A stretch of 64,000 nt of DNA from Diphasiastrum complanatum. Its lineage: Eukaryota; Streptophyta; Lycopodiopsida; Lycopodiales; Lycopodiaceae. A program made the translations under genes and the position numbers. Of this stretch, positions 24,190 through 35,439 are shown one piece after another (within the stretch, counting starts at the first letter, position 1; the number at the start of each line of letters is the position of its first letter). Location of the stretch: positions 762,987 to 826,986 of the forward strand of contig CM055101.1 in assembly GCA_029204225.1 (NCBI GenBank), written 5' to 3'. The notes below the pieces were generated by a model, which saw nothing but the letters and a program-made list of their open reading frames with translations, did not search any database and was not told where the DNA came from.

Positions 24190-27100
24190 ATGGCTTCCAA
24201 TGGTGGGATCATGCTAGAGTCTAGTGAAAGGTTGAGTTCATCAAACTACTCTACTTGGAAAGTGAGGATGGAGTCCTTACTTGAGTTGAATGAACTCATG
24301 GACATAGTTGCAGAAATTGAAGAGAGACCTCTCACACTTCAAGAGCAACAAAGGTTTGATAAGAAGGCCAAAAGGGCTCTTCATATCATTAAAATGAATG
24401 TTACAAATGAACTTCTCAAGGAAGTTGGAAAGTGTCAAAGTGCAAGTGAGGCATGGAATGCCTTAAAGAAGCTCTTTGAATCAAAGTCCACATCTAGGGT
24501 ATTGACCCTAAGGAGACAAATATTTTCTAGTAGGCAAAGAGAGGGTGAAAGTGCTCATGCATTTATCTTGAGAGTTAAGTCCCTAAGTGATGATTTAGCA
24601 TGCATTGATGAGAACATAAAAGATGGTGAAATAGTCCAAGTTATGTTGAATGGTTTGCTAAATGAACATGCTAACCTTGTGCAAAGTTTTGCCATTCAAA
24701 GAGTCTTGCCAAGTGTGGTTGACTTGCAAGAAATCTTATTGGCTGAAGAACATAGGTTGCAATCAAAGCTTGATGGTGCATCCTTGCAAGGTGGAGGTGA
24801 AGAGGCTTTCTTCACAAAAGGCAAATTCAAGGGCAAAGGTAAAGGCAAAGGGAAATGGTCCAAAGGTGGTAACTTTGATCATGATGATCACTCTTCCTCT
24901 TCCTCTTCTACTAAGAACAATAAGTCAAAGTTCAAGTGCTTTTATTGTGGGATAAAAGGTCATTTTGCAAATGAATGTTATAAGAAGAAAAGAGAGCAAG
25001 GAGAGAGGCAAGGAAATCTTACAATAGATGAGGAAGAACATAACACATGTGAATCACTTGTTATGACTTCAAGTTTGTTAGCCAACATAGATGATAATGA
25101 TCCTTGGTGGATTGATAGTGGAGCCTCATCTCACATGACAAGACATAAGGAATACTTTACATCCTTATTGTCTTATGAGGGAGAAGGTAACATCATCTAC
25201 ACTGCAAATGATGGTCAATGTGACATCAAAGGCATAGGCACTATTCCTATTTCCCTTTCAACAAATAGGAAAGCAAATCTTGAAAATGTTTTGTACATTC
25301 CTTCAATCACTAAGAATTTGCTTAGTGTAAGTCAAATGATTGACAAAGGACTTGATGTGGAGTTCATTGGAGATGCATGTTTGATAAGTAAATGTGGATC
25401 CTTGATTGCTCAAGGTAGGAGGCATGGTAAACTTTTCAAGCTTGATGCATGTGTGATCTCTAATCATGAAGGATGTATGGCTAGGGAGCAATTGACAAAC
25501 CAAGAAGTTTGGCACAAGAGGTTGGGCCATCCCAACTTCAAATCTTTGGAGGTAATGGCAAAGAAAGAGCTTGTTCTTGGTCTCCCTAAAAGTCTTGTTG
25601 CAAACAATAGTGTTTGTGAACATTGTGCCTTGTCCAAATCTCATAGACTTGCTTATTCTAGATCTACTTCTAGATCTAAAGAAGCTTTTCAACTTGTGCA
25701 TTCTGATATTCATTCTTCTAGTACAACTAGCAATGGTTGGGCAAAGATGTATGCAACTTTCATTGATGACTTTAGTAGGTATACTTGGATCTATCTTCTT
25801 AAAAGTAAGGATGAAGTGTTTGCTGCATTTGTCAAGTTCAAGAATGAAATGGAAAACCAATTCAATACAAAGATCAAATGCTTAAGATCTGATAATGGAG
25901 GGGAATACACCTCAAATAGGTTCAAAGACTTTTGTATAGCACATGGGATTAAGAGGGAGATGTCTAGTCCTAGGACTCCACAACAGAATGGAGTGGCCGA
26001 GAGGAAGAATAGAACCCTTTGTGAATGTGCCAAGGCAATGAGACTACATGCTAATCTTGCTAAGTCTTTTTGGGGGGAAGCTTTAGCATGTGCTAACTAT
26101 CTATGTAATAGATGGACAAGTGCTTCCTTGGATGGTAAAACTCCTCATGAGGTTCTTTATGGTAGAAGGCCGAGTGTCAAGCATTGTAGGATCTTTGGAT
26201 GTACATGTTTTGTCAATATCACACTTGATGATAGAACTAAAGAAGATCCTTCATCAAAGAAGGGTGTGTTTGTTGGCTATAGTGAAGTAAGCAAGGCTTA
26301 CAAAGTGTACATTCCTTCTACAAAGAAAGTTGTCATAAGTAGGGATGTCATCTTTCATGAAGAGAATGTTTCCAATGTTGTTGATGTTGATGTTGATGTG
26401 CCTACTAATCATCATAATGTGCAAGATGTCTTGGATGAAGATGGAGATGCCACTCCAAAGCAAACTTCAAGGAAGACTCAAAGGCAAAGGGCTAAGCCAT
26501 CAAGGCTAACCTATGATGAAAAAGGAAAGCAAGTGGTGGACAACTCTAACTTTGCTTTTCTTACCTCTTTTGATGAACCAACTTGTGTAGGTGAAGCAAT
26601 TCAAAAGAAGGAATGGATCCAAGCCATGGATCATGAGCATCAAGCACTCATCAAAAGCAACACATGGAGGTTGGTAAAGCTTCCAAAGGACAAGAAGGCA
26701 ATTGGTTGTAAGTGGATCTTCAAGATCAAGACAAATCAAGATGGATCAATCAACAAGTACAAGGCAAGGTTGGTGGCAAAGGGGTATGCTCAAGAATATG
26801 GTATTGACTATGATGAGACCTTTGCACCCGTGGCAAAGATGGTAACTATTCGAATCCTAATCTCTCTTGCAACTCTTTATGATTGGGATATGTGGCAAAT
26901 GGATGTTACTAATGCCTTCTTGAATGGTGATCTTGAAGAAGATATTTACATGGAGCAACCCGAGGGCTATGTTTCACATGATGAGCCTAATCATGTGTGC
27001 TATCTCCAAAAGAGTTTGTATGGGCTAAAGCAAGCACCAAGGAGTTGGTATGCTAAGCTCAATTCCTTCTTACTTTCTCAAAACTTTGTTATGAGTGAGT

Positions 27101-28143
27101 ATGATCATTCTCTCTACTTTAGATTGAATGAAAATGATATCACTTTACTTTTGATCTATGTTGATGACATTATCTTAAGTGGTGGTAACAATCTAGATAT
27201 AGATGAAATCAAGATGGCACTCAAAAGAGAGTTTGAAATTCAAGATCTTGGTAAACTTCATTATATCTTAGGAATAGAGATTATTAGAACTTCTAAATCT
27301 ACATTCATATGTCAAGAAAAGTATGTTAACTCTATTCTAAAAAGGTTTCATATGGAAGATTGTAAAGTTGTTTCTACTCCTATGGAATCAAATGTAAAGC
27401 TAACTACAAGAAGTAATGAAAGATCCTTCAAGGACATTACTCTCTATAGAAAGCTAATAGGATCTCTTATATGGTTAACCATCACAAGACCTGATCTAAG
27501 CTTTGTGGTTGGTAAACTAAGTCAATTTATGCAAGATCCTAGTGAGGCTCATTGGAAGCTAGGAAAGAGAGTACTTAGATACATCTCGGGATCTAGAGAT
27601 TTTGGCATCTTGTATGGAGGTACTACACCTAACCTTTGTGGATTTTCAGATTCAGATTTTGCAGGTGATCAAATGGATAGGAAGTCAACAAGTGCCTTTG
27701 CAATCTATCTTGGAGATGGAGTGGTCTCATGGCTATCAAAGAAGCAACCAACTATCTCTCTATCTTCCACCGAAGCCGAGTACAAGGCATCAACAACATG
27801 CACCAAGGAGATTCTTTGGATCAAGAGGATGTTATTGGATCTTCACTTGCTGGAACCAGAGAAGACTCCAATCATACTTTGTGATAACCTTTCAGCCCAA
27901 AGCTTGGCAAGCAATCCTGTTTTTCATGCAAGGAGCAAGCACATTGAGATTGCTCACCATTTTGTGAGAGATCAAGTCATTGCCAAAGAGGTGGAGCTTC
28001 AACATGTCTCTTCAAAGGAGTGTGTGGCTGATATCTTCACCAAACCATTGGGAAAGGACCTATATTTAATGCATAGATCTAATCTTGGAATGTGCTCAAA
28101 GACTATGTTGAAACTAGCATCCAATGTTGAAGAGGGAGTGTGA
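24190..28143 (+). CDS. Copia gag-pol polyprotein, intact
   Basis: 1,317 codons without a break. Domains in order: gag (residues about 1-240; SSNYSTWKVRMESLLELNEL, later RRQIFSSRQREGES); CCHC knuckle C250-x2-C253-x4-H258-x4-C263; aspartic protease WWIDSGASSHM with Asp309; GAG-pre-integrase starting VWHKRLGH at about 440; integrase with D506, D568 and E604, giving the DD35E spacing; reverse transcriptase with YVDDIIL, aspartates 992 and 993; RNase H with Asp1154/Asp1156 and SSTEAEY. The polyprotein is cleaved by its own protease to capsid, protease, integrase and RT-RNase H, which copy the element's RNA in cytoplasmic particles and insert the cDNA in the nucleus. Start: the first ATG of the gag frame, 1.16 kb after the PBS. 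The TGA stop lies inside the 3' LTR. Confidence 0.97.
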   Translation: MASNGGIMLESSERLSSSNYSTWKVRMESLLELNELMDIVAEIEERPLTLQEQQRFDKKAKRALHIIKMNVTNELLKEVGKCQSASEAWNALKKLFESKSTSRVLTLRRQIFSSRQREGESAHAFILRVKSLSDDLACIDENIKDGEIVQVMLNGLLNEHANLVQSFAIQRVLPSVVDLQEILLAEEHRLQSKLDGASLQGGGEEAFFTKGKFKGKGKGKGKWSKGGNFDHDDHSSSSSSTKNNKSKFKCFYCGIKGHFANECYKKKREQGERQGNLTIDEEEHNTCESLVMTSSLLANIDDNDPWWIDSGASSHMTRHKEYFTSLLSYEGEGNIIYTANDGQCDIKGIGTIPISLSTNRKANLENVLYIPSITKNLLSVSQMIDKGLDVEFIGDACLISKCGSLIAQGRRHGKLFKLDACVISNHEGCMAREQLTNQEVWHKRLGHPNFKSLEVMAKKELVLGLPKSLVANNSVCEHCALSKSHRLAYSRSTSRSKEAFQLVHSDIHSSSTTSNGWAKMYATFIDDFSRYTWIYLLKSKDEVFAAFVKFKNEMENQFNTKIKCLRSDNGGEYTSNRFKDFCIAHGIKREMSSPRTPQQNGVAERKNRTLCECAKAMRLHANLAKSFWGEALACANYLCNRWTSASLDGKTPHEVLYGRRPSVKHCRIFGCTCFVNITLDDRTKEDPSSKKGVFVGYSEVSKAYKVYIPSTKKVVISRDVIFHEENVSNVVDVDVDVPTNHHNVQDVLDEDGDATPKQTSRKTQRQRAKPSRLTYDEKGKQVVDNSNFAFLTSFDEPTCVGEAIQKKEWIQAMDHEHQALIKSNTWRLVKLPKDKKAIGCKWIFKIKTNQDGSINKYKARLVAKGYAQEYGIDYDETFAPVAKMVTIRILISLATLYDWDMWQMDVTNAFLNGDLEEDIYMEQPEGYVSHDEPNHVCYLQKSLYGLKQAPRSWYAKLNSFLLSQNFVMSEYDHSLYFRLNENDITLLLIYVDDIILSGGNNLDIDEIKMALKREFEIQDLGKLHYILGIEIIRTSKSTFICQEKYVNSILKRFHMEDCKVVSTPMESNVKLTTRSNERSFKDITLYRKLIGSLIWLTITRPDLSFVVGKLSQFMQDPSEAHWKLGKRVLRYISGSRDFGILYGGTTPNLCGFSDSDFAGDQMDRKSTSAFAIYLGDGVVSWLSKKQPTISLSSTEAEYKASTTCTKEILWIKRMLLDLHLLEPEKTPIILCDNLSAQSLASNPVFHARSKHIEIAHHFVRDQVIAKEVELQHVSSKECVADIFTKPLGKDLYLMHRSNLGMCSKTMLKLASNVEEGV
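28129..28138 (+). promoter_or_regulatory. Polypurine tract of the intact copia
   Basis: GAAGAGGGAG directly before the 3' LTR, and still inside the gag-pol reading frame. Confidence 0.85.
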
Positions 28144-28793
28144 AAATTGTCAACATTTCCTAGCTAGTTTGAGGCCTAAATTGGCTAAAATTGTAAATAG
28201 TTTTGGTTCTGGAGTTTTGCACGTGTGAACCAGGCCACAATGTTTTTATTTACTGTATTTTTTCAGTATGATGAAGTGTCAAACTTCATACCCTTCAAAA
28301 TGAGACCATTTTGATGCATTTTGGTCATATAAGCCATTTTTAGCTATTTTTCCTATATAGGGAATATCTAGGGTCAAGTACCTTCTAGAGAGAGGAGAGA
28401 GAGTCATCTTCCTCATCCATAAATAGTAGGGAAGTCGTGGAGAACAGGTTGGAGAAACCTTTTGTATGCTTCATTGAGATCAATAGATCATTGTCATTGT
28501 TTCTTCCTCCATTGAGAGCATTGTTGTGTGTATTGTCTTCAAGCTATTGTGTATGATCTTAGGTGCTTTCCAAAAGTGATAGGCTGATGTATTATGGACT
28601 GTATAATGCTATTTTGGGCCGCACTTGATGTTTATGGAAGTTTCCATTTGTGATAAATGCTTTTTGATCAAGTTCTTTGCATTCTAGGTAGCATAGAATG
28701 TGTTGCCAATTCCTAGCTTATGTAGTTTGGAGTGCAAGCATTCAAGCCAATGATCTTGGAGTTTAGATCCACTTAGGATCTGTATTTTTCACA
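28139..28793 (+). mobile_element. 3' LTR of the intact copia
   Basis: 655 bp. Four differences from the 5' LTR by direct reading: an adjacent pair in the G-box palindrome (CA to TG), TGTATT/TGCATT, and CCTCTA/CCTCCA. Confidence 0.97.
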
Positions 28794-28798
28794 TAACA
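28794..28798 (+). repeat. Target-site duplication, right copy
   Basis: TAACA, the partner of 22,358-22,362. Confidence 0.95.
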
Positions 28799-29516
28799 CA
28801 TTTCATGAATTACTCTCTGATCAGACAGACGCTCTAGTGCATTACAGTCGTTTGTTGTGTTTCCGTAAAGCATGCTCTAAAGAACTATCTTAAAATCATC
28901 TTATTTGTCTGTTGCCAATACTTTCTTTTCGACACTCGAATAATGACTATCTTTGTGCAGTCTAGCACGATCATTGAATTAAGTTGTATGTATACAAATG
29001 AGATGACAGTCCCTGTCTGAAGAATTGAGTCTCTGATCTATTTTCCTGATTGGCATTGACATAAGTTTCTAACGTGCTCTTAAACCATTTGTGCTCTTTA
29101 ACCATTAAGTTGGGCTTTAGTTGTTAAGGACTATTGTCTAGGAACAAATAGTTCGCGAATTCAATTAATCAATTGTCTACACAGTCGCGAATACATCGAA
29201 CAATTCCCAATTTTCCGTTGACACCATAGTCAGCCAGAGTGTAGTCTGTTGTACCACTTTGATAACATTTCATTTGTAGAATGCGTTTCCTTCAATTCGA
29301 TAGAGGCCAGATTGTTATTCTGAATTCATTAACATTACCCATTCCAAATATAAGTAATACTGGTTACTTTTTAATGTCTGTCGACAACCAGAATAACATT
29401 CAAAACCACCTGCCATAATTATACCAAAAACATAATTTTCTAACGCTATCTTCTGTGGGAACGATACTTTTCACTACAAAATCTATATTAAACCTGTTGG
29501 TATAGTACGACATCAC
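28799..29516 (+). mobile_element. 1,266-bp LTR, left arm, second part
   Basis: Continues the LTR interrupted by the copia and ends CATCAC, mirroring the TGTGATG start. Copia A integrase sequence follows immediately, so this LTR element abuts or inserted into copia A. Confidence 0.75.
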
Positions 29517-30075
29517 CTGAATTATTCTTTTGTACAACAAATGTCTAAACAATCTATTGTTGTTGATCTCGATTATCCAGATAGGAAAGTCAAATTATCT
29601 GTTTGTCAAGACTATCTAGTCAATAAACTGCCCATGAAACCATTTAAATCAAGCCATCAGCATGTTGCTAGAGGATTGTTTGGTGTACTTTATCAAGAAG
29701 AAATTTGAAGGCTTCAATTGTTTTAGAATCTTCAAGAAGCATGCAGAGAAAGAAATTGGCAAACAAATCAACGGCCTGAGGTCCAACAATGGTAGAGAGT
29801 ACATCTCTACCGAACTCAAGGAGTACTGCCAGAGCCAAGGCATTGAACAACAATTTATCACTCCTTATTCACCTCAATCTAATGGCTTAGCCGAGAGGAA
29901 GAATCATGCCCTGGTCGAGTCTGCCAAATGTATGCTAACACATGAATCTTTGCCAAAGAGCTTCTGGGCTGAAGCTATCTCCACTACAGCTTACGTCCAA
30001 AACATATGTTTGACTAAGGCCCTCATAGGCAAAACACCACATGAGGTCTGGACAGGCTATAAGGCTTCAATGAAG
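29517..30075 (+). pseudogene. Copia family A integrase fragment, left arm
   Basis: Reads LNYSFVQQMSKQSIVV (GAG-pre-integrase end) and then, after the same internal deletion seen at 9,010, the integrase core YFIKKKFEGFNCFRIF, LRSNNGREY (second Asp changed to Asn), NGLAERKNHALVE and IGKTPHEVWTG. It stops at the inner edge of the inverted duplication. The right-arm copy at 53,347-54,368 runs further. Confidence 0.8.
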
Positions 30076-30079
30076 TGTG

Positions 30080-30605
30080 ACTCTTTTATAAGCGATCCAA
30101 ATCATATGTGTCAAATGATTCTCACGACTATGAATATATTCTTTCATAGAAAGCTTGAAAGTAGTGTCATTACTGCATTTTGATCATCTATGACATATCC
30201 GACAGTGCCCATTTGCTTCAGCAGGTTCTTGGACTGGTTGATGTGACTCTGTAGGGAATCTCCGTTGGTCATCTTGAGCGAGAAAATCTTCTTCCTGAGA
30301 TGTAGCTTGGAAGCTATGTCGCACGCATTATACAGAGTGCTCAAGATGTCCCAGACTTCCTTGGAAGTACGAGCTTTAGACACATGGCCGATTTGAGTGT
30401 CTGATATATTGAGGATGATCAGCGCAAAGACTTTGCCATCTTTCAGCTTCCATCAGGAAATTGTAGCATCGTCAGCTTCGCGTCTTATCTTCGCACCTAT
30501 AACAACGTCATACATTTCGTTAGCCATTAGCATAGTTCTCATCTTAAATTTATATGGATGGTAATTGGCTCCATCATGCTTGTCCATTATAGGACTGGCT
30601 TTCCC
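30080..30605 (-). pseudogene. Copia family A gag fragment, copy 3
   Basis: Minus-strand gag with SKEVWDILSTLYNACDIASKL and KKIFSLKMTNGDSLQSHINQ, the UBN2-type core. It begins near 30,588 after the LTR/leader block and has a stop and frameshift near 30,400-30,460. It joins, tail to tail, the plus-strand integrase fragment at 30,075. Confidence 0.75.
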
Positions 30606-30905
30606 TTGGGAATCCATGTGGATATTAGTCTAAGTGATAGTAGTAATTATCAGTGACTTGAGAATGAAAATAGACTAACTCACTAACTTCACTTCATTCC
30701 ATTTCATAGAAATATGCGAGAAAAAATGCTCTTTATATAGCTTCGTGTTCTAAATATGAAATAACCCTCTTAAGTTCCATAACCGCTTTTGACAAGGATC
30801 GGAATAACATATGGACTCTAGGTCAAAATAAAGTTTGACCATGGATCGATTTGATCTTCGACCTGGTATCAGAATGCACTTATTCTATTTCAAGCTCAAT
30901 CTTTT
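30606..30905 (-). mobile_element. Copia family A LTR/leader, copy 3
   Basis: Same block as 2,974-3,268 and 6,760-7,010, with TATATAAAGAGC near 30,733 on the minus strand. Confidence 0.55.
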
Positions 30906-30989
30906 TAAATCAACAAATAAACTATCACAAGAAATAACTATTTTGCATTATGTAGATCTAAATAAGAGACAACTAGATCATGCCATGTT

Positions 30990-31115
30990 ATCACATGTCT
31001 TCATCCTCAGATTGAGCAGGTCCTCCAAATGTACATGAATTGTTGTAATGTGCTCCTTCCAAAAATCTATTGAACTTTTCATATGAAAATTTGGGGCTAC
31101 ACAACATCATTGTTG
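30990..31115 (-). pseudogene. Unidentified last-exon-like fragment (copy 3)
   Basis: Same fragment as 7,109-7,240, again directly upstream of family A LTR/leader on the minus strand. The acceptor position here reads GTGTAG. Sequence homology with 7,240-7,325 continues for about 70 bp beyond the exon. Confidence 0.4.
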
Positions 31116-33230
31116 TAATCTATACAAAAATTTGCTATCGGTGTTGGAAAAAAAATGACCGGCATCGATCATTAATTGTTTTTTTAAAGATCATTGATGA
31201 ACAACCACTTCATCCCTCCTTTTAAGGAAATTATCAATTTCAATAAAAGTTAACTGTATGTGAAACTATAAGAGTCTGGTCTTTTGAATATAATTCACCA
31301 TAGGATTTTACTAGAGATTAAATCAGTTATGTAATTTCTATTACTACAAATTTTCCAATAAAATTGGACTGTTTTTCCTTTTTATTGACTGTTTTGGCAT
31401 TACTCCGTTAATATTGATAAATCCTATCCAAACACATAATATAAAATTACATGACTGGAAATCCCACCAATAGGATTTCAGTAATTCTTTAACCATATCC
31501 TGTCAGAATTACTGGCTAGATAAAGAATACTATTCCCACTCATTCAATCTGGTCATTTCATATTGTTTGACGATTTTAATCAAATTTAACGAGTATCTTG
31601 CATAAACATTCCTTTGACTATTTTCTAGTGAGCAACATCGATTAGAAAACTATCAGACAAGTAACTGATTTCAAATTTTTACCAATTTTAAATTCAACAA
31701 AAAAGAAAAAAATTCAAATTTTAACTTTCAATCTGGGAGTTCCCAACTCCAAAAGGCAAAAGAATGACAATACAGTAAAACCTGTCGGCAATTTCATTGT
31801 GGTTCCTCTTGTCAATTTTAACTTATCTATCACCACAAAATAATTTAGACTTAGTGATAAACTCAGTTTATCAATTCACTAATCTAAACTGATTCCATAG
31901 ATGATAAAAAAATGACCGAAATTTTTATTTCTTCGGAAAACTCAAATTTTTTCGGAAAAATTCGAAACACTGTCCGATTTCTAATGTTACTAACCCAATG
32001 TCAAACTGGCATGAAAGCACACTACATCAGTTACAAACGTCATTACGGAATGTTTTTACGTAAACTTCAGTTTTACGGAATTTGTCATCCATTAACACTG
32101 ATTTGTGACCCAACTGTCAGAGCACATGCGTATGACCACTCAAATCAATTGTAAATCTCTCATGCATGTCATAATCACTCTGAGAATAAACATGAAACTA
32201 ATCCATGCAAGCACAGTACTACAAATTAGGGAAATGACTCGCATGCAATCAGAACAATTTCAAATTTTGCCAATTTTACTCACAAAACTACAAAACTTCA
32301 GATGATCATAACTTTGGCTATAAGACACCAAATTGGGTGCTGTAAAGCTTATTACAGAGGGAGAATAAGTGAATAAGATGCTTGCCACATTAGCCTGCCA
32401 CCTAGGCTTCACACGTGCGAGATCAGAGTGTCGAAAAATTTGTAGTAGGGCTCTTTTCCACAAGACAATATCATGCAAAAACGTGCAAACACCCATTCTA
32501 GCCCAAAATTGATGCTACCAACAAACTTAAACAATCAATTAGACTTCCATGAAGCATTCATACTGATCCTAAGATGCAGTATAGGTTGAGAACAAAGTTT
32601 TCTTGATTTGTAGAAGTCAAAATAGCTTCAAACTTGATGGAGTTGGTGCATAAGCCACCGGCTATCAATTTACAGGTCCGATAGCTTGATGGGAAGGTAA
32701 AAAAGAATGCTAATCATGCTGTAAATAATTCCAGAATGATCTCCTTATGGATTTGGAGAGATCTATCCCCCAAAAATCACCAAAAAATGGTCATTTTTGA
32801 ACTTCTTTTACTTCCTACAAGTTCAATTGCTGGAATTCCTGGTTCTAACTTCAGGGAAAGCTTCAAAAGACTTTGGTATACCTATTTACAAGATCTACAT
32901 GGTGTTTTATAGCCACCTACTATCCAACTTTATGAAAAACAAGCAAAAATGATGATTTTTCGCTATTTTCCGGTTTTTTCATCACAATGAAGTGGAAATT
33001 CATGACATACAACTCTTTCTCTAACACATGCAAACCAATTTATAGAATTACAACCATCTAATTGGTCTGATCTTGCTGGATTATGGTTCGTCCTATCTAT
33101 TTTGTGCCAAAAAACATGAAAAACCAAACAATTTTGACCAAAACATAGCCTAGAATCCTTAATCATTGGAAAGAACCAGCATGCATCATTGGAAAGAGCC
33201 GGATTGGAGAAGTTAATCAGTTATGCTTTA
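31116..33230. other. Non-coding AT-rich interval
   Basis: No gene seen. 31,254-31,885 is a repeat (listed separately). 31,996-32,095 matches the insert at 9,728-9,835. 32,100-33,230 has one CACACGTG word near 32,411 but nothing else recognisable; it may be upstream sequence of the gypsy element that follows. Confidence 0.5.
31254..31885 (+). repeat. AT-rich direct repeat, copy 1
   Basis: Matches 36,545-37,197 in the same orientation through words such as ATTCACCATAGGATTTTACT and AATCTGGGAGTTCCCAACTC. Non-coding. Confidence 0.75.
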
Positions 33231-33247
33231 CTGAGCTCCAATCCAAG

Positions 33248-34700
33248 TTGTATCTTTCTCTACGAGATCTTTGTCGGACCGATGAGTTTTTTGGTCGTAT
33301 ATGGCATGATGTCCTGGCAGGAAGCTCTATTTTGAGAGAAAATCTAGGAAAGCATTATTCCAAGAAATCTCATGAAGAGAAGATACTTGATAGTTATTTC
33401 ATTAGAAATGGTTTGCTTTTCCATAAAGGAAAAGTTTGTGCGCCAGATATTGTGGACATTAGGGCCCAAATCCTACGCGAGTGACATGATAGCCCTAGCG
33501 CGGGACATCTTGGTATACAGAGGACACTTGAACTTGTTAAGCGAAAATTTTATTGGCCAAAAATGAATGGTCAGGTCGAGGCATATGTTCAAAAATGTGA
33601 ACAATGCCAAGTAAATAAAGCAGAAACCAGCAAGAAATGGGAAAGTACTTCCATGGATTTTGTGGTCGGACTTCCCAAGTTAGGGAAGGGTCACGATGCT
33701 ATTTGGGTAGTAGTTGACAGGCTAACGAAAATGGTGCAGTTGATTCCAACAAAAACTACTGTCAAAGCTTCTGAACTTGCTCAACTCTTCATTGAAAAGG
33801 TGTTCAGTTTGTATGGTTTGCTAAACGATATCGTTAATGATCAGGATTCCAAGTTCACTGGCAATTTCTGGTAGGCGGTCTTTGAAAGACTGGAAACTAC
33901 TTTATGTGTATCATTTATGGATCACCTAGAAACCGATGGTCAGACCGAATGTGTCAACTAGTCGATGGAAGATATGCTTTGCTCATATGTTTCCATGCAA
34001 CAATCGAATTGGGAAAAGTATCTCCCAATGGTTGAGTTCGCATACAATAGTATGAAGTATTCTGCCACTGGTTTTAGTTCTTTTATGCTCTTGTACGGCT
34101 TTTAGCCTCGTTCTCCTATCTCCGTTGGACTCAAAGGTCTCAAGGTTTAAGCTGCAGCAAATTTCTTGCATGATATGTAGGAAATGTTGCAGGTGGCTAG
34201 GGAAAGCATTAGATCGGCTCAAGATAGAGCCAATTCTATGCCAACCGAAGTCGCGTTCCTTGAGAGTTTGAGATCGGTGATTGGGTGTACCTTAGAATCC
34301 CCAGGGACTCTAAGACACTTCGAACGGGGAAATGTCCGAAGTTATCTCCACATTTTAGCGATCTTTTCAAAGTTCTTAACAAGATTGGTAGGGCTGCTTA
34401 TAGACTAGAACTCCTTGTTGGAACTAAGGTTCATCCTATATTCCATGTTAGTCATTTAAAGGAACAACTTGGTGGGAAAGATGACCTGATACCACAGATG
34501 ATCTAATTCTATTGGAGGATTTGACTGCTTTTGTACCCCATGAACCGGAAAGGATCCTGGATACTTGACGACATCAACTGAGAAATCGTTTGATTTTTGA
34601 ACATCTGATTTGTTGGAAAGATAAGTTAAATGATGAGGACACCTGGGAGAAGGAGGATGATTTAAGATTTAGATTCCCTAGTTTTTTTTACAAAGAAGGA
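33248..34700 (+). pseudogene. Ty3/gypsy chromovirus integrase with chromodomain
   Basis: End of the RNase H/linker, then the integrase HHCC finger (HLGIQRTLELV...CEQCQ), a core with first Asp in STSMDFVVGLP, second Asp in NDQDSKFTG and glutamate in DGQTECVN. A short deletion joins the finger to the core. The C-terminal domain reads KLSPHFSDLFKVLNKIG and KVHPIFHVSHLKEQLG, and a chromodomain near 34,600-34,680 reads ICWKDKLNDEDTWEKEDDL. Stops at 33,482 and several points after 33,870 break it. Gag, protease and RT of this element are not upstream. The chromodomain places it among the plant chromoviruses, which favour heterochromatin. Confidence 0.9.
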
Positions 34701-34710
34701 AGCTTTTATG

Positions 34711-34722
34711 GGTGGGGGGGAA
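34711..34722 (+). promoter_or_regulatory. Polypurine tract of the chromovirus
   Basis: GGTGGGGGGGAA directly before the LTR's TGTTATATACC. Confidence 0.8.
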
Positions 34723-35162
34723 TGTTATATACCATAACGGTACGCCCCTCAGTGACGGCCTCGCAAGGAGCATGATGCAAGACTGGAGTTTTCAACATGT
34801 TTCGGTGCCACGCATCACCATCCTAGGTGGTCACATGTCGCCGGCAAAACTGTGCTTGAAGGGACCCACTGTGCTATGCCTATATAGTGGTGGGGTTTCT
34901 CGTGCATGAGCTGGGATGCATCTTTAGGCTAGGAGATGTGTGCTAGGGAGAGTAGAGTGCGTATGGGATGCCAGTTATCGTAGGAGGCTTGACCGGACAT
35001 GATTATGTCGATTGCTCCAGTGCATGGGGGTGGGTCGGTTGTGACCCTATAGATGGGCAGTTACGGTGCATCGTCACTGGTATGGGGTGTGTGGAACCTT
35101 TAAGGCAGTCGATGATCCTAGGGAGTTGTAACATATTCCCAATCATTATTCTTGTTAATACA
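34723..35162 (+). mobile_element. 3' LTR of the chromovirus
   Basis: About 440 bp, TGTTATATACC to GTTAATACA. The start is fixed by the purine tract; the end is the CA beyond which the sequence becomes coding-like on the other strand. TATA-like CCTATATAGTGG lies near 34,880. A truncated copy is at 37,198-37,642. Confidence 0.7.
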
Positions 35163-35425
35163 TTATGAATATGCACGTGAATTAGACATTGGCCATTGAG
35201 TTGAAGAGAATCCATAGGAATAAGAGTCGCGAGTAGAGGCCACTTCAAGCTCTTGTGAAATGGATCCATGAGGCATTGAACAAGATTGGTACGAGTTGGA
35301 TTTCTATGGCATAATGAAATCTCTTCATTGCTAGTAGTATCCATGTTGAATACCTCATTTCCATTAGATTGTTGTCAAAAATAAAATCATTCACTGAAGC
35401 TCCCAAATCAAACTGAAATGGTTCG
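35163..35425 (-). pseudogene. Unidentified coding-like fragment, copy 1
   Basis: Minus-strand frame with NMDTTSNEEISLCHRNPT and CLMDPFHKSLKWPLLATL, closely matching the fuller copy at 37,643-38,060 but with a small deletion. Family not recognised. Confidence 0.4.
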
Positions 35426-35439
35426 CATATCGATGCCTT

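Larger units (their letters stand above)
22363..28793 (+). mobile_element. Complete Ty1/copia retrotransposon
   Basis: 6,431 bp with every expected part: 655-bp LTRs beginning TGTGAAAATT and ending TTTTTCACA, PBS, leader of about 1.16 kb, a single uninterrupted gag-pol frame, purine tract and flanking TAACA duplication. The LTRs differ at 4 of 655 positions, so the insertion is recent. It is inserted into the older 1,266-bp LTR. It shows no obvious disabling lesion and could be transpositionally competent. Confidence 0.98.

Noticed and set aside
30855-30880. Primer-binding site TGGTATCAGA on the plus strand in the copia A leader
   Set aside because: It lies on the strand opposite to the element's gag and the next bases do not match the tRNA. 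Probably chance.
34968-35344. Frames on both strands shared with 37,448-37,800
   Set aside because: The plus-strand frame and the first part of the minus-strand frame are chromovirus LTR. Only the part beyond the LTR is retained, as a coding-like fragment.
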